A stretch of DNA of 64,000 bases, taken from NCBI GenBank assembly GCA_963790095.1, contig CAWBNO010000011.1, positions 1 to 64,000 of the forward strand, written 5' to 3'. Below are positions 18,636 to 26,035 of the stretch, piece by piece (within the stretch, counting starts at the first letter, position 1; the number at the start of each line of letters is the position of its first letter). The stretch is from JAAXQD01 sp963790095. GTDB lineage: Bacteria > Desulfobacterota > Desulfobacteria > Desulfobacterales > UBA11574. A model generated the notes under the pieces. It worked only from the letters and a program-made list of their open reading frames with translations, was not told where the DNA came from and did no database searches. Made by a program: the position numbers and the translations under genes.

Positions 18636-19355
18636 ATGGCTGGACTATCGGTAAATGTTGATCATGTCGCCACCTTAAGAGAGGCCCGGAAAGGTCGTTA
18701 TCCCGATCCCGTATCTGCGGCGGTTCTGGCAGAGCTTGCCGGAGTAGACGGTATTGTCGTTCACCTGCGGGAAGATCGACGTCACATCAAGGATCGCGAT
18801 CTCAGGATTTTGAGAAAGGTTGTTCAGACAAAGCTCACACTGGAAATGGCTTCAACCAATGAAATGGTTGGAATTGCCCTCGATGTTCAGCCCGATGTCG
18901 TCACCCTGGTTCCCGAGAAACGTGAAGAACTCACCACCGAAGGGGGCCTGGATTTAATCGTGCACAAAGATACCATTGCTGAAACTGTGGGCACCCTTCA
19001 GGACAATGGTATTCCTGTATGCATCTTCATCGATCCAGACCCGGATCAGATCAAAATTGCCCATCAGATCAATGCCAACATGGTGGAGATACATACCGGT
19101 ATATTCTGTGATGCAAAAACTTCCAAAAAAAGAGACCAGGCTTTTTCCAATATCGTTGATGCCGCAAAACTCGCCTTTAAATTGAGATTGGGGGTTAACG
19201 CCGGACATGGTATTTGCTACACTACCATTAAAGCCTTTAAAGGGCTGAACGAAATTGATGAATTCAGCATCGGACACAGCATCATCTCAAAGGCGGTGCT
19301 TATGGGCATGGACCGCGCCGTCAGGGAGATGCTGTCTCTGGTTAAAGCGCTGTAG
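18636..19355 (+). CDS. pdxJ: Pyridoxine 5'-phosphate synthase PdxJ
   Basis: A 239-residue PdxJ. It condenses 1-deoxy-xylulose 5-phosphate with 3-amino-2-oxopropyl phosphate to pyridoxine 5'-phosphate in the DXP-dependent vitamin B6 route. Family motifs are MAGLSVNVDHVATLREAR at the start, VHLREDRRHIKDRD, PEKREELTTEGGLD and the C-terminal GHGICYTT. A GGAGG-type site precedes the ATG. The downstream nnr gene follows after about 95 bases; in many bacteria acpS sits between pdxJ and nnr, but it is absent here. Confidence 0.97.
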   Translation: MAGLSVNVDHVATLREARKGRYPDPVSAAVLAELAGVDGIVVHLREDRRHIKDRDLRILRKVVQTKLTLEMASTNEMVGIALDVQPDVVTLVPEKREELTTEGGLDLIVHKDTIAETVGTLQDNGIPVCIFIDPDPDQIKIAHQINANMVEIHTGIFCDAKTSKKRDQAFSNIVDAAKLAFKLRLGVNAGHGICYTTIKAFKGLNEIDEFSIGHSIISKAVLMGMDRAVREMLSLVKAL

Positions 19356-19449
19356 CCCAGATTCATAACATATCGTTATTGCATTTTACCTTTAATTTTT
19401 GGAAAAATATCATTTCCCCCCGCTGGGCGGGCACTTTTGGGAGAAGAAA

Positions 19450-21006
19450 ATGTACCTTGTCACCGCAAGTGAGATGCAGAAAATGGATCGCCTGACCATC
19501 GAATCGTTCGGCATCCCGGGGATGGTTCTGATGGAAAATGCGGGCCGAGGAGCGACACATTTTTTTTTAGACCAATTTGAAGACGCTGGAAATAGAAAAA
19601 TCGGCGTTGTTGCAGGCCGGGGTAACAATGGCGGAGACGGTTTTGTCATTGCCCGGTATCTTGCCCAAAAAAAGATGCGCGTGACCGTGTATCTGCTGTC
19701 TGAAAGCCATCGGGTCAAAGGGGATGCCGCCGCCAACCTCAATCTTCTGGGCCTGCTGAAAGTTCCGGTGATCGAAATACCGGATCAAGAATCTTTTTTA
19801 CGGCACAAGACCGCCATGGCCCACGAAGGCGTCTGGATAGACGCAATCCTCGGAACCGGGTTACAATCGGATGTCAAAGGATTTTTCAAGGACGTCATCG
19901 AATTCATTAATGGTTCCGACAAACCGGTCTTTTCGGTGGACATTCCATCCGGCCTCAATTCCGATACCGGCCAACCCTGCGGAACCTGTATCCGGGCCGA
20001 CGCCACCGCCACATTTGCGTTTGCCAAAACAGGTCACCTTCTCTTCCCCGGCCCAGACTATACGGGAAACTTGAAAGTCGTCGATATCGGCATCCCACCG
20101 TTTATTGCGGATGATGTGGGGCCGATGCAGCACCTATTGACTTTGGATCTTATCCGCGCTGTTTTTCAACCCAGACCCTCGAATGCCCATAAGGGACACA
20201 CCGGCCATCTTTTGGTGATTGCGGGTTCACCCGGAAAAACCGGCGCGGCCGCAATGGCGGCCATGTCCGCCATGCGGGCCGGAGCCGGCCTGGTAACCCT
20301 TGGCGTCCCTTCGAGTTTAAACCCGATTTTGGAGGCCCATGTGACCGAAGCCATGACAGATCCCCTTCCGGAAGTCAGGGAAGGCATCCTCGGCGAAACA
20401 TCATTCACCAGAATCATGGACCTTCTTTCCGACAAAAAATGCATTGCATTAGGACCCGGGATGGGCACCGCCCCTGAAACGAAAACCCTGGTTCATCGAA
20501 TCCTTCAAAAAAGCACAAAACCGATGGTTATCGATGCCGACGGATTGAACAGCCTGGTCGGACATACCGAAATACTGAAAACCCTCAACATCCCGATAAT
20601 TCTAACGCCCCATCCCGGTGAGATGGCGCGGCTGAGCAATACCACCACAGCCGACGTTCAAAAAGACCGCATCCATTGCGCCCGTGAATTTGCAAAAAAT
20701 TTCAACACCCACGTGGTGCTCAAAGGGGCCGGAACGGTGGTTGCCCATCCGGACGGCAGGGCGTTTATCAATCCCACCGGAAATCCCGGAATGGCATCCG
20801 GCGGTATGGGGGATGTGCTCACCGGAATCATAGCAGGCCTCATTGCACAAGGACATGCACCTGAACTCGCGGCCCATGCCGGCGTTTATATACATGGTGC
20901 AGCAGCCGACATATTGGCCGATTCCAAAGGGCCCTTCGGGTATTTGGCAACAGAGGTCCAGAATGCCATTCCAGAAACCATAAAAAAATTTGTGGACAGG
21001 GTCTGA
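19450..21006 (+). CDS. nnr: Bifunctional NAD(P)HX epimerase / dehydratase
   Basis: A 518-residue fusion of the YjeF N-terminal epimerase (about residues 1-210, with GRGNNGGDGFV and FSVDIPSGLNSD) and the C-terminal ADP-dependent NAD(P)HX dehydratase (about 230-515, with GHLLVIAGSPGKTGAA, ADGLNSL and GMASGGMGDVLTG). It repairs hydrated NADH and NADPH. The start at 19450 gives the family start MYLVTASEMQKMDR and has GGGAGAAG upstream; the longer frame to 19399 has no support. The tsaE frame begins 2 bases after the stop. Confidence 0.95.
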   Translation: MYLVTASEMQKMDRLTIESFGIPGMVLMENAGRGATHFFLDQFEDAGNRKIGVVAGRGNNGGDGFVIARYLAQKKMRVTVYLLSESHRVKGDAAANLNLLGLLKVPVIEIPDQESFLRHKTAMAHEGVWIDAILGTGLQSDVKGFFKDVIEFINGSDKPVFSVDIPSGLNSDTGQPCGTCIRADATATFAFAKTGHLLFPGPDYTGNLKVVDIGIPPFIADDVGPMQHLLTLDLIRAVFQPRPSNAHKGHTGHLLVIAGSPGKTGAAAMAAMSAMRAGAGLVTLGVPSSLNPILEAHVTEAMTDPLPEVREGILGETSFTRIMDLLSDKKCIALGPGMGTAPETKTLVHRILQKSTKPMVIDADGLNSLVGHTEILKTLNIPIILTPHPGEMARLSNTTTADVQKDRIHCAREFAKNFNTHVVLKGAGTVVAHPDGRAFINPTGNPGMASGGMGDVLTGIIAGLIAQGHAPELAAHAGVYIHGAAADILADSKGPFGYLATEVQNAIPETIKKFVDRV

Positions 21007-21008
21007 AA

Positions 21009-21503
21009 ATGGCATCCGGATCTCAGACTTCAAGTTTCAAACATCAGATATCAACCCATTCCCTTGACGCAACAAAAACATTGGGCAAAAACACCGGCAG
21101 GTGGATAACGTCCGGAACTGTTTTGGCCCTCTACGGTGATCTGGGAAGCGGGAAGACTTCGTTTGTTCAAGGGCTTGCCAAAGGCCTTGGAGTCCCGGAC
21201 GATTACTACATAACCAGCCCGTCTTACACGTTGATCAATGAATATCCCGGCCGTTTTCGCCTGTTTCATGTTGACCTTTATCGCATCTCGGATATCATGG
21301 AGCTTGAAGATATCGGTTTTTATGAGATGCTCGACGGTAATGCCGTGGTGGCCATTGAATGGGCGGACAGAATCGGGAATGGACTTTTACCGAGCCCCAT
21401 AAACATACACTTTGAAATTACCAGCGACGAAACACGAAAAATAACCATCTCTGCAAATGAATTTACCGACTTGAAACTGTTAAAAAAAATTGAAGGTTTT
21501 TAA
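21009..21503 (+). CDS. tsaE: tRNA threonylcarbamoyladenosine biosynthesis ATPase TsaE
   Basis: A 164-residue TsaE with Walker A LYGDLGSGKTSFVQG, the TSPSYTLINEY segment, FHVDLYRI and VAIEWADR. TsaE is the ATPase that works with TsaB and TsaD to form t6A at position 37 of ANN-decoding tRNAs. It is translated right behind nnr, a common pairing. In related genomes lysC often follows tsaE directly; here about 7 kb of accessory DNA lies between them. A hairpin with a T-run follows the stop. Confidence 0.95.
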   Translation: MASGSQTSSFKHQISTHSLDATKTLGKNTGRWITSGTVLALYGDLGSGKTSFVQGLAKGLGVPDDYYITSPSYTLINEYPGRFRLFHVDLYRISDIMELEDIGFYEMLDGNAVVAIEWADRIGNGLLPSPINIHFEITSDETRKITISANEFTDLKLLKKIEGF

Positions 21504-21532
21504 AAAATCTTCTTTGCCGAAACAGTGAGTTC

Positions 21533-21665
21533 AGAACCTGTGATATCGTTTTTTAATAAGGGCAAATCTTTTTTCGAGGGTTTGCCTTTTTTGCATTTTT
21601 GTAACAAATACGATATATGCAATCCAGAATAAGCCATTTAAGATTGTGCTTATGGTAAGGTATCT
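21533..21665 (+). repeat. Intergenic direct repeat A with terminator-like hairpin
   Basis: About 130 bases alignable with 25131-25260. Shared blocks are TGTGATATCGTTTTT, TTTGCATTT-TGTAA and GATATATG-AAT. Inside is a hairpin GGCAAATC / GGTTTGCC (21561-21586) followed by TTTTTTGC, which looks like a rho-independent terminator for the nnr-tsaE run. The conservation extends far past the hairpin. Confidence 0.7.
21561..21590 (+). terminator. Probable rho-independent terminator after tsaE
   Basis: An eight-pair stem GGCAAATC with GGGTTTGCC, followed by a run of six T. It lies 58 bases after the tsaE stop, inside repeat copy A. Confidence 0.65.
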
Positions 21666-22087
21666 TCAAGGTATCTTCAAAATACCTGGATTACGATGAT
21701 GTTTGGTTTTCAGGCATTATATGCCATGTTTTGGTTCGATAAAATATCACCTGATTAAACCTAATTTACGTAACCCCAAAATTTCATATTGCGTCAGCAC
21801 ATCCAGCAAATCTTTGATGTCATTAAATTCAAACATCAGACACCTAATCTAAACAAATTGAACCGCAAAAAATATAGGTTTTTCATATGCAATTCAAAAT
21901 TCAATCCCATAACCTTCAGAACAAGTATTATTGTACCGCCACGTAGGTCGCCAAGGCGAATGTTCATTGACAATCCAATGACGAGCCATATCTTAAAAGA
22001 ATATCCTGGCAGTAACGGTGCATCGATATGGCACCCTGCCATTTACAGAAGACAACGGCCGGAAGGCCGAAGACAAGGAGGTCCATC

Positions 22088-22603
22088 ATGAACCGAAATA
22101 ATAATGCGATAATTCGTCATTTCTTCGCCTTCATGGTTGTAACATTCACCATTGCGTTGATCGCGTCACCAGCTGCATCAAGTGAGTATGCCGCCCTCGA
22201 AGGCGTTAAGCAAGTCAAGGCAGTTTTTGATGTGAGCTTGGGGTCACCCAAGATGGCAAACATTGTTTTTTGGGCTGTTAAGAACGTTTACAAGGACGAA
22301 AGCGTTCGTGCGCTTTCGAAACCACCGCAAGTAGCCGTTGTGTTTCACGGACCTGCAGTCAAACTGATCTCTACCAACCATAAGGATTTCAAGGACTCTG
22401 ATAAAGGAGCGTTGGATGAGTTTGCCAACATGATCCGCCAAATGAAGAAGGACGGCGTGAAGTTAGAGGTCTGTTTATATGCATTAAAAGTCCTGGGTGT
22501 AGATCCCGCCACTATAATACCGGAAGTGGACATAGTGGGCAACGGTTTCATCTCCGTTGTCGGGTATCAGGCACAAGGATACTCAGTGATAACTATTGAC
22601 TAA
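22088..22603 (+). CDS. Secreted DsrE/DsrF-like protein
   Basis: A 171-residue protein with a signal peptide (hydrophobic stretch about residues 13-28, then ASPAASSEY) and a DsrE/DsrF-like fold: VKQVKAVFDVSLGSP near the start, VAVVFHGPAVKLI, and one conserved-position cysteine in KLEVCLYALKVLGVD. Periplasmic members of this family are often found in sulfur-metabolising bacteria, but their reaction is unknown. The ATG at 22088 has AAGGAGG upstream. It is the first gene of the accessory block and is followed by its own terminator. Confidence 0.85.
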   Translation: MNRNNNAIIRHFFAFMVVTFTIALIASPAASSEYAALEGVKQVKAVFDVSLGSPKMANIVFWAVKNVYKDESVRALSKPPQVAVVFHGPAVKLISTNHKDFKDSDKGALDEFANMIRQMKKDGVKLEVCLYALKVLGVDPATIIPEVDIVGNGFISVVGYQAQGYSVITID

Positions 22604-22613
22604 AAATGATCGA

Positions 22614-22643
22614 GGGGCGCCTTTTCGTGCGGCGCTCCTTTAG
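22614..22643 (+). terminator. Hairpin after DsrE-like gene
   Basis: The stem GGGGCGCC (22614-22621) pairs with GGCGCTCC (22631-22638), followed by TTTAG. It is GC-rich against an AT-rich surrounding and begins 10 bases after the stop. The T-run is short. Confidence 0.6.
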
Positions 22644-22794
22644 CACCTCGTGTCGTTGTACAGAAATTATTTTACAATTATCTAAATACGGGCGATGCAA
22701 GGTATCAGGGGAGGATAGCGAAAAACGAACGAACTTGAGATGAGCATTTGGAAGTCTTAGTGGATCATATTACCGATGGTCAGTGTTATTTAAG

Positions 22795-23112
22795 TTACTG
22801 ACCTGGAAAGTGGGGAACCGAGACCCAAGGGACCCACTGTAGGGAAGGTGAAGCCGGGCATAACGTTCTGTCGAGGGGAACTACGGGAGGTACACCGGGG
22901 CCACAAACCGTATCACCGCAACTTCGGTAGAGTGCTTTATGACCTGTTAAATTGACGGGTTTCAGGGTAGCATAGTTGTGCGCCAATTGGGGTAGTACCT
23001 GATTGGTTTCTGGTTTGGTCAAAAGAATCAGAATCGAGGAACCGGATGCGGTAGTCCCGCTCGTCCGGGTCTTTGGGGAGGGCGTCGGGTAACCGGTGCC
23101 TTTACCCGGAAC
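22795..23112 (+). mobile_element. Probable group II intron 3' remnant (domains V and VI)
   Basis: At 23038-23073 the sequence GGAACCGGATGCGGTAGTCC and its continuation fold into a domain V-like hairpin: ACCGGA with TCCGGGT, and GCGG with CCGC. It is followed by GGCGTCGG-GTAA-CCGGTGCC and TTTACCCGG, matching the domain VI and 3' end layout of bacterial group II introns. Upstream sequence (22795-23037) is GC-rich and structured, unlike its AT-rich flanks, but no reverse transcriptase frame is present. This fits a truncated, protein-less intron. The upstream limit is a guess. Confidence 0.5.
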
Positions 23113-23537
23113 TTTGACAAACTTCAATGGAATGCCACAATGAGCCATGATTGCACTTCAAATCCTCAAAAATATCTCCAAAATCCCACATTTTTATATA
23201 TTACCCAAATTACCCAATACGAAGCAAAGGTAATAGTAATTATGGTATTTATTTCACAATTAAATTTTTGTTTTCTTTACAGTTGAGCTAACCACTTGAT
23301 ATTTATAGATGTGAAATAATGGTTTGATTTTGCACGTTTTTTGCAAGTAAACCTAATAGATAGTACTATAAAATTGTTCGTCACACCTCCTTCAAATGAA
23401 CTTCCCATTTGAATTTTAGGTATCGATCAAGACTATTTTGTTTCCAAACATTTTGGTGTTTAAGTTAATAAAACATTTTCACTCAGAGTATTCAAGGTAA
23501 GCTCAAACTTTCCTATAGCATGTAAAAAACAATCAAA

Positions 23538-23825
23538 ATGAAAAAGTCCGTATTAATTGCTTCGATCATATTTTTATTAACCTTTGGAACACCTAATCTT
23601 TTATCCATTGCTTCCAACATTAATCTGAAAGATTCAAACGCAGTGGAGAATTCTTTCAACAGGTTCTCAGTTAGTTTCTTGTTTGAAAATTACCTGCCAC
23701 AAGAAAGCTATTATGATGGACCGCAAAATAATTCTTTTCCATTAATAGAACCAGGTAAAATGCTCTTTTTTGGCGTCGGATTGATCTTTTTTTCCCTCAT
23801 AGGACGCAAGACGTTTAAGAGATAG
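23538..23825 (+). CDS. Small secreted protein with PEP-CTERM-like C-terminal anchor
   Basis: A 95-residue protein with an N-terminal signal peptide (KKSVLIASIIFLLTF) and a C-terminal sorting-type end. The end is a proline-containing EPGKM, then a hydrophobic stretch LFFGVGLIFFSLIG, then a basic tail RKTFKR, the layout of PEP-CTERM anchors (consensus PEPxxx, membrane segment, Arg-rich end). Such proteins are processed by exosortase in other bacteria. The middle has no recognised domain. It sits 6 bases ahead of the first tiny arginine-rich gene. AT-rich codon use fits the rest of this block. Confidence 0.6.
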   Translation: MKKSVLIASIIFLLTFGTPNLLSIASNINLKDSNAVENSFNRFSVSFLFENYLPQESYYDGPQNNSFPLIEPGKMLFFGVGLIFFSLIGRKTFKR

Positions 23826-23831
23826 TCTGTT

Positions 23832-23981
23832 ATGCTAAAGAATTTACACGACAATGGGGGTCGGCGTTCAGGGATAGATCGACGCAAGTTCTCTTATGAT
23901 TTTCATGTTCCTGAACGCAGATCTGGCAAGGACAGGAGAAGCGGGAACGACAGAAGACGAAAACCAAGAACATCAAAATAA
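23832..23981 (+). CDS. Tiny arginine-rich protein, paralogue 1
   Basis: A 49-residue frame starting ATG at 23832, only 6 bases after the previous stop. It reads MLKNLHDNGGRRSGIDRR, then KFSYDFHVP, then ERRSGKDRRSGNDRRRKP and RTSK. About one third of residues are Arg or Lys, and the pattern ERRSGxDRR repeats. A second copy with the same length and 35 of 49 identical positions lies at 24442-24591, so this is protein-level conservation. The function is unknown. The same DRR..F/Y..ERRSG..RR pattern occurs at the N-terminus of the response regulator at 33535-34524. The ribosome binding site is weak. Confidence 0.6.
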   Translation: MLKNLHDNGGRRSGIDRRKFSYDFHVPERRSGKDRRSGNDRRRKPRTSK

Positions 23982-24126
23982 AGCAAAAATATTTAAAAAG
24001 CAGGGTCAGAAATGCCCTAATAACCTTCCATAGAACATTTAAATCCCATCTATTATACCCCTATATGTTCACGGCTTTCCATAAATTTAGCGAGTGCCCA
24101 TACACAATTGTAAAAAGGCACAGTGC

Positions 24127-24268
24127 GTTTCCAATTCATAAATGAGCAATTTTTGTTCGGATCAAGGCCGCACAAGGGTTTTCGGTGAGACATACTTCCT
24201 GTATGCCGCAGCCGGAAACCCGCGGAGAACGCAGATCCGGGCAAAAAGGGCCATTTATGGATGGAAAC
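24127..24268. repeat. Long imperfect palindrome, type 1, second copy
   Basis: The arms are GTTTCCAATTCATAAATG and (right, reverse complemented) GTTTCCATCCATAAATG. Inside, GATCAAGGCCG and the inverted pair CATACTTCCTGTATG follow the same plan as the element at 40-189, with different outer arms. It separates the two tiny arginine-rich genes. Confidence 0.65.
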
Positions 24269-24321
24269 TAGCGAAAATTCATCAACTCCCCTCTATCGAC
24301 TTCTAAAAGCACACCAGTAAT

Positions 24322-24407
24322 AAAATCGCTTTTTGATACCACATATTGTGTTATTTAACTCTTGACATACAAAATACATAATCTTATAAATTCATCAAGC
24401 GATTTTT
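24322..24407 (+). promoter_or_regulatory. Sigma70 promoter flanked by inverted repeats
   Basis: A consensus promoter TTGACA (24362-24367), 17-base spacer, TATAAA (24385-24390) stands 51 bases upstream of the ATG of the second arginine-rich gene. It is bracketed by an inverted repeat: AAAATCGCTTTTTGAT (24322-24337) and ATCAAGCGATTTTT (24394-24407), centred around the -35 to -10 region. This could be an operator bound by a dimeric regulator at two half sites; that part is inference. Confidence 0.65.
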
Positions 24408-24441
24408 CTTTTAACATTTGATGTAAGGAAAACGTTTATTT

Positions 24442-24591
24442 ATGAACAAAATTTTACACGATAATGGGGGCAGACAGTCAGGTTTTGATAGACGTCAATT
24501 CCCATATAAACCAACTTTTCTTGAACGCAGGCCTGGCAAGGAAAGGAGAAGCGGGAACGACAGAAGACGAAAACCAAGAACATCAAAATAA
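24442..24591 (+). CDS. Tiny arginine-rich protein, paralogue 2
   Basis: A 49-residue frame with AAGGAAA upstream of ATG 24442. It reads MNKILHDNGGRQSGFDRRQF, then PYKPTFLERRPGKERRSG and NDRRRKPRTSK. The last 19 codons are nearly identical in DNA to those of the copy at 23832-23981, while the middle differs, as expected for a tandem duplication with partial gene conversion. A consensus sigma70 promoter lies directly upstream. Length, charge and the DRR/ERR spacing are conserved between copies. The role is unknown; RNA or anionic-partner binding is only a guess from charge. Confidence 0.65.
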   Translation: MNKILHDNGGRQSGFDRRQFPYKPTFLERRPGKERRSGNDRRRKPRTSK

Positions 24592-24629
24592 TAAAAAGAT
24601 ATAATAATAACAAAGGTAATTGATCACTG

Positions 24630-24866
24630 ATGATGTTAGAAATATTAAAAAAAATGTTTGAAGCTAACCCTGAGAGATCGACAATAGTTTTAAAAGAAAA
24701 ATGTTCAGCCTGTGGGTGCGAAGTACTTATTGATATAACACCTACTTCAGGAGGATATGGATTACAAGGTGGAGCTTTATTTGAGTCCTCAACCGATGAA
24801 TACTCTGCTATATGTGCTGCTTGTTGCAAAGCTAACCAAAAAAATAATGTAAAGAAGATGGCATGA
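24630..24866 (+). CDS. Small Cys-rich zinc-ribbon-like protein
   Basis: A 78-residue protein (77 if the second ATG is used) with CSACGC at residues 25-30 and CAACC near residues 62-66: two CxxC pairs about 35 residues apart, a likely zinc ribbon. No named family is recognised. It lies 38 bases after the second arginine-rich gene and is probably co-transcribed from the promoter at 24362. There is no strong ribosome binding site. Its AT-rich composition matches the accessory block. Confidence 0.55.
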   Translation: MMLEILKKMFEANPERSTIVLKEKCSACGCEVLIDITPTSGGYGLQGGALFESSTDEYSAICAACCKANQKNNVKKMA

Positions 24867-24993
24867 AAGATTCAGGGTTTTAATTGAAGCAAATCTAATG
24901 TGTTAGATCTCATCACCAGCAACCAATTAGAGTGTCTGCAACGTAACGCATTTCAAGTTTTCCCCCCTCAGTCCAAAAGTGCAGATTACTGCT

Positions 24994-25101
24994 GAGACTG
25001 TCGAAAAACCCTAAATCTGCAAATTCAATGCTTACAAGTTATTGATTTCATTACATGTGGAATTGCTAAAATCACCATTTTTGGACTTTTTCGACAGTCT
25101 C
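24994..25101. repeat. 108-bp element with perfect 15-bp terminal inverted repeats
   Basis: It begins GAGACTGTCGAAAAA and ends with the exact reverse complement TTTTTCGACAGTCTC. The interior (about 78 bases) is AT-rich with no open frame. This is the layout of a small non-autonomous (MITE-like) element or of a palindromic intergenic repeat. I see no clear target-site duplication at its edges. Confidence 0.7.
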
Positions 25102-25130
25102 GCTATAAACGACAGGTTTTTGAGGTCCTA

Positions 25131-25260
25131 AAAAACTTGTGATATCGTTTTTCAGTAAAGGCGAATCCATTTTTCGGGGATTTGCCCCTTTTGCATTTCT
25201 GTAAGAAATAAGATATATGTAATGAACGAGACTCGGTTTAAGGTTGTACTTATGGCAAGA
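25131..25260 (+). repeat. Intergenic direct repeat B with hairpin
   Basis: The second copy of the 130-base element seen after tsaE. Its hairpin is GGCGAATCC (25160-25168) with GGATTTGCC (25178-25186), followed by CCTTTTG. Relative to copy A the stem sequence changed but pairing is kept, with one A-T pair becoming G-T. It lies upstream of the TPR lipoprotein. Confidence 0.7.
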
Positions 25261-25348
25261 AAATCTGGTGTCCAATTTTATCTTTTCGGTTCATCCGCTT
25301 TTATAAAATGACTTCTTTTATAATTTTTTACAAGAGGAGGTATTAATT

Positions 25349-26035
25349 ATGAGAAAGTCTTCTATTTATTTATTTATTTTTCCTATACCAATAATTTTTA
25401 TTTTTTTGTTATCGTGCTCCACTGGCTACAATAAATATGCTGACCGATACTATCAGGAAGGTTTAGTTTTTTATGAAAGAATGGAGTATGATCGATCAAT
25501 TGATAGTTTCACAAAGGTTTTGGAAGTAGCGCCATACGGAAAAGATAATGATTTAGTTTATTATAACTTAGGGATGGCATACTTTAAAAACCGTCAGTAT
25601 GATGAATCAATATATCAGTTTACAAAAGCATTAGAATTGATCCCCGAGAAAGGTAATAAAAGAAAATTTAATGTGTTGGAGTGGCGAGCGAATGCATTTC
25701 AGCAAAACAAAGAGTTTGATAGTGCAATAAAAGATTACTCAGATGCCATACAACTTATCCCAACACACGAAAATATAAAGGACATTTATCATAATAGAGC
25801 ATGGTCTTGGATTAACAAAGGAAATTATGATAAAGCGATTGAGGATTTCAGCAGCGCGATATCAATTGATCCTGGATCTGATGCCTCGTATTACGGAAGA
25901 GCGTATGTATGGTTTAAAAAAGCAGATTTACAGCGTGCAATAATAGATGCAAAAGAAGCTGTAAAATTAAATTCGGCAAATAAAAAGTATGATGACTTAT
26001 TGTATGAAATCAAGTCTTCTATGGGCAAGGAATAA
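25349..26035 (+). CDS. TPR-repeat lipoprotein
   Basis: A 228-residue protein with a lipoprotein signal: basic MRKS, hydrophobic stretch to LLSC, lipidation cysteine at about residue 23. It is followed by at least four tetratricopeptide repeats, recognisable from patterns such as YYNLGMAYFKNRQYDESIYQ, WSWINKGNYDKAIEDFSSA and YYGRAYVWFKKADLQRAIID. TPR lipoproteins act as protein scaffolds at the outer membrane or periplasm. The partner is unknown. A good AAGAGGAGG site precedes the ATG. AT-rich like its neighbours. Confidence 0.85.
   Translation: MRKSSIYLFIFPIPIIFIFLLSCSTGYNKYADRYYQEGLVFYERMEYDRSIDSFTKVLEVAPYGKDNDLVYYNLGMAYFKNRQYDESIYQFTKALELIPEKGNKRKFNVLEWRANAFQQNKEFDSAIKDYSDAIQLIPTHENIKDIYHNRAWSWINKGNYDKAIEDFSSAISIDPGSDASYYGRAYVWFKKADLQRAIIDAKEAVKLNSANKKYDDLLYEIKSSMGKE

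Larger units (their letters stand above)
21504..22087. other. Intergenic region after tsaE
   Basis: Contains repeat copy A with its hairpin (21533-21665) and then AT-rich sequence. An open frame over 21789-22091 has no recognisable features and overlaps the leader of the next gene, so I leave it out. Confidence 0.5.
22604..23537. other. Long gap with terminator and intron-like RNA sequence
   Basis: No protein gene is supported. Features listed separately are the terminator at 22614 and the group II intron-like segment ending near 23112. From 23113 to 23537 the DNA is AT-rich and featureless to my eye. Confidence 0.5.
24867..25348. other. Gap with two repeat elements
   Basis: Contains the inverted-repeat element 24994-25101 and repeat copy B 25131-25260. 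No gene is seen. Confidence 0.6.

Noticed and set aside
18424..18654. 76-codon frame between ybeY and pdxJ
   Set aside because: Consists of translated intergenic repeat and overlaps the pdxJ start.
21789..22091. 100-codon frame after tsaE
   Set aside because: No domain, poor composition, and it overlaps the leader and start of the DsrE-like gene that has a strong ribosome binding site.
22795..23148. 117-codon frame on the - strand
   Set aside because: It is antisense to the group II intron-like RNA; the Pro/Gly/Ser-rich translation reflects RNA stems, not a protein.
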